Shown: positions 52,556 through 64,000 of the stretch, in pieces | Layout of the letters: every line of letters starts with the position of its first letter | How positions within the stretch are numbered: the stretch's first letter is position 1 | Origin: Deltaproteobacteria bacterium | GTDB lineage: Bacteria > Myxococcota_A > Polyangia > Haliangiales > Haliangiaceae | Assembly (NCBI GenBank): GCA_021413675.1 | Contig: JAIOQA010000050.1 | Coordinates: forward strand, 1-64,000 | Reading direction: 5' to 3' | Length of the DNA: 64,000 bases | The notes under the pieces: model-generated | Database searches by the model: none | Seen by the model: the letters and a program-made list of their open reading frames with translations, nothing else | What the model was told of the DNA's origin: nothing | Made by a program: the position numbers and the translations under genes

Positions 52556-53119
52556 TCACTCGCACGGCGCGAGCGCGCCCGAGTCGCGCACGCGGTAGGC
52601 GTACGCGCGGTCGCGGCGCTCGACGCGCTTCATCAGGATACTCGCGACGTCGCATCGCCCGGTGAGCGCGGCCGCCTGCCCGAGAGCCGCGAGGTGAGTC
52701 AGCGCCGGGTCGCTCGCGTGCGCCACGACCGGTTCGCGCGGCGGGAGCGCGGCGATCGCGGCCGCGTCGACCTCGGGCGAAGGCTCGAGGTCGGCGCTCG
52801 TTGCCACCGCGACCACGCCGATCAATGCCCCCACCGCCGCGAGGCCCAGGCCAACCATCGCGGTCCCGGTCCCGTCGTAGCCGCACGAATTGTCGCCGCC
52901 ACCGCAGTCGCTCGACGAGCTCGACTCGGTCGCCGCCGTGAGGAGCATGAGCCCGCCGATCCCCACCATCGTGTCGCCGGTCGCGCCCATGAGCCGGTGC
53001 CGGGTCGCGAGCAGCGAGCAGCCGGTCGCCTGGATCGCGATCGCGGCCATGAGCGCGCTCGCCAGCGCGCGGCGCACGCGGCCGCTGGAGATCATGGATC
53101 GGCAGGTGGTCATGGACAT
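52556..53119 (-). CDS. predicted lipoprotein with two hydrophobic segments, unknown function
   Basis: 187 residues from ATG 53119; 53113 and 53095 are alternative starts. Signal peptide (ALASALMAAIAIQATGC) with a possible lipobox. A Ser/Asp/Gly/Cys-rich stretch (ESSSSSDCGGGDNSCGYDG) separates two hydrophobic helices (MVGIGGLMLLTAAT and AMVGLGLAAVGALIGVVAVAT). The C-terminus is a short helical region with a Cys pair (TGRCDVASILMKRVERR). Unknown family; convergent with the AgmX-like gene. Confidence 0.6.
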   Translation of the reverse strand: MSMTTCRSMISSGRVRRALASALMAAIAIQATGCSLLATRHRLMGATGDTMVGIGGLMLLTAATESSSSSDCGGGDNSCGYDGTGTAMVGLGLAAVGALIGVVAVATSADLEPSPEVDAAAIAALPPREPVVAHASDPALTHLAALGQAAALTGRCDVASILMKRVERRDRAYAYRVRDSGALAPCE

Positions 53120-53281
53120 GCAGACCCGCCGGCGCCGGCGATGTGACCCGCCATCGTTCGAATCACACCGTCGAGAACCGGACACCGCGGACCGCTGGGC
53201 ATCGGCCGCCCGCCGCCGCCCGACCGACGCCGCCACGCGGGACGAGCAGCCGCGCGCGCCATCGGCTATCGTCAAGGCTCG

Positions 53282-53989
53282 ATGCGCCGCACCGCCGCCT
53301 TCCTCCTCGCGCTCGTCACCACCGCCGGCTGCGGCCCGACGCTGACCTCGAAGCCCGCCGCCGACGGCGTGCGCGAGCTGGTCGCCGCGCTCAAGCGCGA
53401 CGATCCGAAGGCAGCGTACGCGCTCCTGTCGTCGGAGACCCGCCGCCAGGTCAGCTACGACCAGTTCGCGAACGAGTGGAAGCAGCAGGCAGCCGAGCGC
53501 GCCTGGCAGATCCACGCGCTCGAGGACAGCCTGCGCGGCGATCCGGACGTCGGCGAGCGCGCGCAGGTCAGCTACCGCGACGGGCGCACGATCGATCTCG
53601 ATCGCGACGGCGCCGCCTGGCGCCTCGACGCGGCGCTCCTCGGTCGGACCCGCGCCGCTCGCCCGCGCGACGCGATCCGCGCGCTCGCGACCGCGCTGCA
53701 CCGCAAGGATCTCGACGCCGCGCTCACGCTGCTCACCCAGCGCCGGCGCGACGGCATCGCGAAGCAGATCGCCGGCTTCGTCGCCGGCATCGACAAGCGC
53801 ATCGACGGCAAGATCGAGGAGCTCGGCACCGACCGCGCCGAGCTGCGCTGGGACGAGAACGGCATCCGCTTCCGGATCGTGCTGCGCAAGGAAGACGGCG
53901 AGTGGCGGATCGACGACATCCACATCCGCCCGACGCCGACCGAGGAGGATCCGCCGGCCGAGGGCCAGGGCGAGTCCGGCTTCGACTGA
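53282..53989 (+). CDS. predicted lipoprotein with duplicated helical/NTF2-like units
   Basis: 235 residues. Lipobox TAGC. Two related segments are visible: GVRELVAALKRDDPKAAYALLSSETRRQ and DAIRALATALHRKDLDAALTLLTQRRRDG, each followed by strands ending in an acidic hairpin (DRDGAAWRL; EDGEWRIDDIHI). That is the layout of SnoaL/DUF4878-like domains repeated twice. Function unknown, probably periplasmic. Confidence 0.7.
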   Translation: MRRTAAFLLALVTTAGCGPTLTSKPAADGVRELVAALKRDDPKAAYALLSSETRRQVSYDQFANEWKQQAAERAWQIHALEDSLRGDPDVGERAQVSYRDGRTIDLDRDGAAWRLDAALLGRTRAARPRDAIRALATALHRKDLDAALTLLTQRRRDGIAKQIAGFVAGIDKRIDGKIEELGTDRAELRWDENGIRFRIVLRKEDGEWRIDDIHIRPTPTEEDPPAEGQGESGFD

Positions 53990-54040
53990 TCGGGGCCGCG
54001 CGCGATAGATCGTCCGGCACGCCGGCACGTTCACGCTCGG

Positions 54041-54505
54041 ATGGGCCCGGCCTTCGTCCCGCTGCGCGCGTCGTCATCAGGTCTCGCGCTGCTCACCGCG
54101 GTCGCGATCGGCGGCGCCCTCGTCGGGCTTCGGTCCGCAACACCGCCGCCGCCCGCGCCCAGGCCAGCGTCGCCGGCCGCGGTTCCGGCGGCGCGCGCCC
54201 CCGGCGTCGTCGCCCAGCCCACGCCTGACCTCGAGGAGCCGCGCACCCTGCGGTGCAACGATCCGGTGCCGCCGCGCGCCTTCGAGGCGGTGCTCGTCGA
54301 CCGCGGTCCGCAGATGCCCGACTGCGGCACCTTCGCGATCACCACGACGATGCGCTTTCGCCTGACGAAGACGCCCTCGGGCCCGCGCACGATCGCGGTG
54401 CGCGTGGCGTGCGCCGAGCTGTTCCACCCCGCGCTCGTGGTGGGCCACCGCTACCGCATCCACCTCTCGCCGAGCGACGAGCTCCTCGACGCCGAGCGGC
54501 GTTAG
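54041..54505 (+). CDS. single-pass membrane or secreted protein, unknown function
   Basis: 154 residues. One hydrophobic segment near the N-terminus (GLALLTAVAIGGALVGL) and a Pro/Ala-rich linker, then an approximately 80-residue beta domain with two Cys (LRCNDPVPP, MPDCGTFAIT, VACAEL). Its TAG overlaps the TAA of the convergent response regulator gene in the shared TTAG. Confidence 0.6.
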   Translation: MGPAFVPLRASSSGLALLTAVAIGGALVGLRSATPPPPAPRPASPAAVPAARAPGVVAQPTPDLEEPRTLRCNDPVPPRAFEAVLVDRGPQMPDCGTFAITTTMRFRLTKTPSGPRTIAVRVACAELFHPALVVGHRYRIHLSPSDELLDAERR

Positions 54506-56112
54506 CGCAGCTCGCTGCGCCCGAGATCGCCGATCAGCTTGCGCATGAACGTCTCGATGTTCCGGCGCAGCGCCGGGTCGTCGCAGACCGGCAGTGACTT
54601 GCGCCAGGTCTCGACCGCGCGCGCGAGGTGGCCCTGCTTGTAGTAGAGGTACGCGAGCCGGGTCAGCGCCGGGAAGTACTCGGGCTCGAGGTCGATGACG
54701 TTCTCGTACTCGTCGATCGCCTCGGTCACCATCGCCTTGCGCTGCAGCAGGTTGGCGAGCACGAAGCGGTGCTTCGCGCTGGCCGGATCGGCGGCGATGC
54801 CCTCGCGCAGGAGGTTGATCGCGCCGTCGACATCGCCGGCCTGGTACCGCGCGATCGCGCGCGCGAGCCCGGCGTCGGAGTCGCGCGGCCGCGCCCCGTG
54901 CTTGGCGGCCAGCTCGCGCACCACCCGGTGCACGCGCCGCATGTCGAGCGGCTTCTCGAGATAGGCGTCGGCGCCGTAGCGCGCGAGCACGTCGGGGGTG
55001 ACCCGGCCCGAGTCGATCACCGCGGACATCAGCACCACCGGCACGCCGCCGAGCCGGCGGCTGCGCTTGATCGCGCGGCACAGCCGGAAGCCGTCGATCT
55101 CCGGCAAGAGGATGTCGGCGATGACCAGATCGACGCCGCCGTGCTGCAGCGCGGTCACGGCCTCGCCGCCCGATGCCGCGGTCGACGTGACGTAGCCGAG
55201 CGGCTGCAGCTCCTTGACCAGCAGGTGGCGGGTCGCGAAGTCGTCGTCGACGATCAGGATGCGCGTCGGGCCGTCGCTGGCGGCGACCGGCGCGACGTCG
55301 AGCTCGCCGGCGATCTCGATCGTGCCGTCGTCGGCGCCGATGTCGTGGGTGTCATCGACGCTGCTCATGCCCGGCGACGAGCCGGTGGCCGAGCCCCACG
55401 AGCGCGCGCCGCCGGTCCAGCCGTCGACGCCCGAGACGCTGTCCTCGAGGGCCGCGGTCCGATCGGTCGGCGCCTGCGAGCGCTCCTCGTCGTCCTCGAG
55501 GTCCGGCAGATCCGCGGACACGACCTCCTTGGTGACGTCCTCGAGCAGCGCGCGGTGCGCCCGCGCCAGATCATCGACGCGGCCATCGGTGGCCGCGTCG
55601 GGCCACGCGACCGCGAGCCGGCCCTCGACCTGCGACGGATCGACGACGGCCTCGGGGCCGACCCAGTACGAATCGCCGCGCTCGCGCGCCAGGAAGCAGG
55701 TGCGGATCGCGCGCGCCAGCGTGACCTCGAGCGCGATGTGCAGCTCGACGCGCTTGCCGCGGATGCGCTCCATCTCGCGGCACACGCCGCGCACGTCGTC
55801 GGGCGACGCGACCGCGACCACGACGCGCTCGGCGTCCTCGTAGACCGGCAGCATCAGCGCGCGCCGCGCGAGCTCGCGCGACAGCCCGCCCAGCACCGCG
55901 AGCTTGACGACGCACTCGTCGAGGATCACCGCCGGCATGCCCGCGTGGGTCGCGAGCACGGCGGCGAGCGGTCGCTCGGTGGCGTAGCCGAGCAGGTAGC
56001 ACTGCGACGCGATCGGCATCCGGTGGGCCTGTCGAGCGAGCGCGTCATCGAGCGCGTCACCGAAAAGCACACCTCGCTCGACCAGGAGCTTGCCGAGCGG
56101 ACCGCGATCCAC
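54502..56112 (-). CDS. GspE-N / receiver / TPR hybrid signalling protein
   Basis: 536 residues. Residues about 1-175 form a T2SSE-N/MshEN-type domain (GPLGKLLVERGVLFGDALDDAL, then GVCREMERIRGKRVELHIA), which in related proteins binds nucleotide signals such as cyclic-di-GMP. An acidic linker leads to a response-regulator receiver (about 285-405): RILIVDDDF, phospho-acceptor Asp in LVIADILLPEIDGF, and YLEKPLD. The last 120 residues are TPR-like (AIARYQAGDVDGAINLLREGI, AKHRFVLANLLQRKA, YLYYKQGHLARAVETWRKSL). There is no effector DNA-binding domain, so it probably acts as a protein-protein scaffold. No histidine kinase lies adjacent. Confidence 0.88.
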   Translation of the reverse strand: MDRGPLGKLLVERGVLFGDALDDALARQAHRMPIASQCYLLGYATERPLAAVLATHAGMPAVILDECVVKLAVLGGLSRELARRALMLPVYEDAERVVVAVASPDDVRGVCREMERIRGKRVELHIALEVTLARAIRTCFLARERGDSYWVGPEAVVDPSQVEGRLAVAWPDAATDGRVDDLARAHRALLEDVTKEVVSADLPDLEDDEERSQAPTDRTAALEDSVSGVDGWTGGARSWGSATGSSPGMSSVDDTHDIGADDGTIEIAGELDVAPVAASDGPTRILIVDDDFATRHLLVKELQPLGYVTSTAASGGEAVTALQHGGVDLVIADILLPEIDGFRLCRAIKRSRRLGGVPVVLMSAVIDSGRVTPDVLARYGADAYLEKPLDMRRVHRVVRELAAKHGARPRDSDAGLARAIARYQAGDVDGAINLLREGIAADPASAKHRFVLANLLQRKAMVTEAIDEYENVIDLEPEYFPALTRLAYLYYKQGHLARAVETWRKSLPVCDDPALRRNIETFMRKLIGDLGRSELR

Positions 56113-56260
56113 GTTTTCACGGTAACAGACCCGCGGCTCAGAGGAACCCTGTCACGCGGCTGAAACTCTCGCGATCACGGCCTACATGTGTGGGGATTCA
56201 TAGCGAAAACCGACGTATTTCTGCTGGGGGTGGCTAGTCAAAACGCCCCACGCCGGACAG

Positions 56261-56276
56261 GGGTCATTACTGACCC
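56261..56276 (+). promoter_or_regulatory. palindrome, possible upstream activator site
   Basis: GGGTCA-TTAC-TGACCC, a perfect 6-bp inverted repeat with 4-base spacer, about 180 bases upstream of the -24 element. This is the usual distance for an enhancer bound by a sigma-54 activator. Confidence 0.4.
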
Positions 56277-56442
56277 GCCCGAGGTCCGTATCCGTCTAGT
56301 ATGGCTGCACTATTCCGCCCTGGCACACCGGTTTGCGCAGCATCAACTGTGACAAGATGGCGCAATCCGGGAGTGGTTTTCACTTTCGTCATCGAATCTA
56401 AAACATTGTTTTTGAAAGGGAAAACAGCCATCCTCTCGCGTC

Positions 56443-56457
56443 TGGCACCCTGCTTGC
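56443..56457 (+). promoter_or_regulatory. sigma-54 (-24/-12) promoter of cdnL
   Basis: TGGCAC-N5-TTGC with exactly ten bases between the GG (-24) and GC (-12) dinucleotides, matching the RpoN consensus. Predicted transcription start near 56469, about 29 bases before the ATG at 56498. Confidence 0.65.
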
Positions 56458-56497
56458 TTGGCACCCTTCCGAACTTCGATCCAGGATTCCCGCACCC

Positions 56498-56986
<489 letters not shown>

Positions 56987-57018
56987 TCTCGGCTCGCCGC
57001 GCGCTCACGACCGCGCGC

Positions 57019-57570
57019 TCACGACAGATCGAGCGGGAACCGCGTGTCGCGCCAGATCGTGCGCGTGAGCCGCGCGACCCGCGCGCGGAGCTCGGCCTGG
57101 TGCTCGGCGATGACCTCGCGGCTGTCGCCCTGCGATCGCCGCTCGTCGAGGTGACCGGCCTCGTAGCTGGCCGCGACCTCGGGCCACGACCGGAACACCG
57201 ACCGCACCTCGGTCGCGACGCCGAGCGCCCGGTACCACGACTCGTCCTCGCCGAGCAGCCCCGCGCCATATCCCGCGCGCGCCAGCAGCGCGCCGCGGAA
57301 CAGGTCGAAGCCCGGGTTCTTCCGGCGCATGACCATGAACTGCAGGATGCGCTCGCGCACCGCGACCGTCGACGTGAGCCCGTAGGACTCGCAGACGACG
57401 CGCGAGGCGTGGAACGGCAGGTACGCGGGGTCGACCGAGTACGACAGCGCGAGCAGCCCGAACACGAACCGGCGATCCGGATCGCGGTGGTCGATGGCCA
57501 TGCGGGCCTTGCCGGCGCGGACCTCGGGCGACTCGGCGCGGCGAAACAGCGAGCGAAACGAGGCGAGCAT
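57019..57570 (-). CDS. DUF1266-domain protein
   Basis: 183 residues from ATG 57570 (MLASFRSLFRRAESP); longer frames are not supported. The typical DUF1266 features are present: a YGLTSTVAVRERILQF helix, FDLFRGALLARAGYGAGLL, EDESW and a closing FRSWPEVAASYEAGHL. The family is widespread and of unknown function, sometimes tied to polymorphic toxin or effector loci. Convergent with cdnL. Confidence 0.8.
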   Translation of the reverse strand: MLASFRSLFRRAESPEVRAGKARMAIDHRDPDRRFVFGLLALSYSVDPAYLPFHASRVVCESYGLTSTVAVRERILQFMVMRRKNPGFDLFRGALLARAGYGAGLLGEDESWYRALGVATEVRSVFRSWPEVAASYEAGHLDERRSQGDSREVIAEHQAELRARVARLTRTIWRDTRFPLDLS

Positions 57571-57781
57571 GCGAACGATTGTGCGAACGCGCCCGGGCTC
57601 CCTCAACGAACCGATCCGGCACGACCCGGGAACGATCACACCGGGCTGGCAGTCGTGCGAGGTCGATCGCGATCGACGGCATGCGCGATTCGATCGCGCG
57701 ACGCGCGGGGACCGCGGCATCGCCTCCCGCCGCCGTTGCGAGTCGAGATCGCGCCGTGCTAGCGTCCGCCGGGGCAGCAGG

Positions 57782-58291
57782 ATGCAAGTTCACGTCGCGC
57801 GCGCAGAGATCGTCACGCTACCCGTTGACGCCATCGTCAACCCGGCAAATTCGCTCGGGATCATGGGCGGCGGCCTACCCGGGATGATCCGCCAGCATGG
57901 CGGCATCGCCATCCAGCAAGCGGCCATGGCCGCAGCGCCGATCGCGGTCGGCGCCGCCATCATCACCACCGCCGGCCAGCTCCCCTGCAAGCACATCATC
58001 CACGTGCCGACCATGGAAGAGCCGGGCGTGAAGATCGGCGCCGAGAACGTCCGCCGCGCCGCCCGCGCCGCGCTCATCGCCGCCGACATCAACCAGTTCA
58101 AGGTGATCGCGTTCCCGGGCATGGGTACCGATCTGGCTGACGTCCCGATGGACGAGGCCGCGCGCGCCATCGTCGAAGAGATCCGCGCCCATCGCCGGCC
58201 GAACCCGGAGACGGTCTATCTGGTCGACTCGCGCCTCGAGATGATCGAGGCGTTCGAAGAAGCGCTGCGGAACGCGCAACAGAACATCTGA
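57782..58291 (+). CDS. macro-domain protein
   Basis: 169 residues. The macro-domain ADP-ribose site is clear: VDAIVNPANSLGIMGGGLPGMIRQHGG, then IITTAGQLPCKHIIHVP and FPGMGTDLADVP. Macro domains bind ADP-ribose and many remove it from proteins or nucleic acids. Stand-alone single-domain protein; divergent from the DUF1266 gene, upstream of the nuo operon. Confidence 0.9.
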   Translation: MQVHVARAEIVTLPVDAIVNPANSLGIMGGGLPGMIRQHGGIAIQQAAMAAAPIAVGAAIITTAGQLPCKHIIHVPTMEEPGVKIGAENVRRAARAALIAADINQFKVIAFPGMGTDLADVPMDEAARAIVEEIRAHRRPNPETVYLVDSRLEMIEAFEEALRNAQQNI

Positions 58292-58400
58292 TCCCGGGCT
58301 GACCGGAGCCGGTTCAGGCCGCTCCGAGGCGCGATCTCCGACGGTGGGCGGATCGCCGAGCGATCGCTTTCGGGCGCCTGATTTCGGGCGTGCCGTGCGG

Positions 58401-58432
58401 TTGACCTCGCTTGCGGATCGATGCTCTATACT
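58401..58432 (+). promoter_or_regulatory. possible nuo operon promoter elements
   Basis: TTGACC (58401-58406) and TATACT (58427-58432) resemble -35 and -10 elements, but the 20-base spacer is long and the -10 lies inside the first codons of nuoA as annotated. Either the spacing is non-standard or the true nuoA start is TTG 58442. Confidence 0.35.
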
Positions 58433-58833
58433 CGCCTCGCCTTGCAGCTCCAAGCCTTTACCCCAGCCGGTCTGGCAATCGCGCTAGCCCTCGGATTCTG
58501 CGGGCTTTTCACCCTGCTTGCGGTGGCCGTCGGCCCCAAGTCGGTGAACCCGGAGAAGCTCAAGCCGTTCGAGTGTGGATCCGAGCCGATCGGATCACCG
58601 CGCGGTCGCTACTCCGTGAAGTTCTACCAGGTCGCGATCCTCTTCCTGGTCTTCGACATCGAAGCAGCCTTCATGTACCCGTGGGCGCTCCTCTTCACGA
58701 AGCTGTCGACGACACCGGCCGCTGGCCCCGGTCTCCCGACCGGTGTCGGCATCTTCGGCTTCGTCGAGATGCTCCTGTTCGTCATCGTCCTGGTCGTAGC
58801 GCTCACCTACGTCTGGCGAAAGAAGGCAATCGG

Positions 58834-58843
<10 letters not shown>
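58421..58843 (+). CDS. nuoA: NADH-quinone oxidoreductase subunit A
   Basis: 140 residues, three TM helices. Family signatures are VNPEKLKPFECGSEPIG, YSVKFYQVAILFLVFDIEAAFMYPWA and the final helix before KKAIGWE. NuoA is a small membrane subunit of the proton-pumping complex I arm at the Q-module junction. TTG 58442 is an alternative start. It overlaps nuoB by 10 bases. Confidence 0.95.
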
Positions 58844-59397
<554 letters not shown>

Positions 59398-59440
59398 CCC
59401 GCAGCCGCGGCACCGAGCCCAACGAGGATCGAGGAGCACG

Positions 59441-59968
<528 letters not shown>

Positions 59969-59985
59969 GGATTCGACGAGGACCC

Positions 59986-61227
<1,242 letters not shown>

Positions 61228-61243
61228 AGCCCGCGAGCAAGCC

Positions 61244-62845
<1,602 letters not shown>

Positions 62846-62848
62846 CCA

Positions 62849-64000
<1,152 letters not shown>

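Larger units (their letters stand above)
56113..56497. other. AT-richer control region upstream of cdnL
   Basis: 385 bases between the divergent receiver protein gene and cdnL. It is notably AT-richer than its surroundings, with tracts such as TTTTTGAAAGGGAAAAC near 56410. It contains the palindrome at 56261-56276 and a sigma-54 promoter at 56443-56457. No open reading frame was accepted. Confidence 0.6.

Noticed and set aside
57005-57793. Longer minus-strand frame over the DUF1266 gene
   Set aside because: It is a different frame without DUF1266 motifs and extends over the divergent macro-domain start.

Overview
The window is about 64 kb of very GC-rich, gene-dense DNA. It most likely comes from a myxobacterium (Myxococcota; a Haliangium/Kofleria/Nannocystis-type lineage would fit, but that is inference). 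The evidence is a CdnL/CarD-type RNA polymerase partner, an OPT transporter of the EspB kind, a GspE-N/receiver/TPR protein, AgmX-like and Cys/Gly-rich lipoproteins, DUF4157 (eCIS-core) proteins, and many short predicted lipoproteins of unknown function. No rRNA, tRNA, CRISPR array, transposase or integrase was recognised.

Layout. 1-3.7 kb: the end of a siroheme-pathway methyltransferase overlapping a siroheme nitrite/sulfite reductase, a strong terminator, then a TetR regulator and the short-chain dehydrogenase it probably controls. 3.7-10 kb: a 1403-residue DUF4157 protein divergent from an OPT transporter. 10-19.4 kb: a run of secreted or lipid-anchored proteins, including three paralogous Cys-rich/Gly-rich lipoproteins, plus SfsA. 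19.7-26.3 kb: the most unusual locus, a 1692-residue multidomain DUF4157 toxin-like protein whose stop codon overlaps the start of a likely immunity gene, followed after one base by a kinase-like protein lacking the catalytic motifs. 26.3-31.9 kb: peptide deformylase, a GNAT with a histone-H1-like tail, a KirBac channel, an MFS exporter and two hotdog thioesterases. 31.9-41.9 kb: envelope membrane proteins (FHA protein, two YfhO-like proteins, a GT-C-like protein, a membrane sulfatase-superfamily protein). 41.9-56.1 kb: regulators, lipoproteins, a PHP metallohydrolase, a lytic transglycosylase, NadB, a ribosome-hibernation-like protein, NhaR, an intergenic region with a candidate structured RNA and a phased CCGGAC array, and a GspE-N/REC/TPR protein. 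56.1-64 kb: CdnL behind a near-consensus sigma-54 promoter, DUF1266 and macro-domain proteins, and the start of a respiratory complex I operon (nuoA-B-C-D-G-H) without nuoE or nuoF in their usual place.

How the genes work together. The cobA/nirA pair supplies siroheme precursor and uses it. The toxin, immunity and pseudokinase genes form one translationally coupled unit. A possible orphan relative of the immunity protein lies 12 kb away. The divergent and overlapping envelope genes at 32-42 kb suggest a shared glycan or lipid modification task, though no substrate can be read from sequence. The most novel items are the toxin locus, the 32-bp direct repeat bracketing an araC/lipoprotein segment, the orphan terminator with an upstream pseudoknot-like fold, the CCGGAC array and the sigma-54 promoter in front of cdnL.
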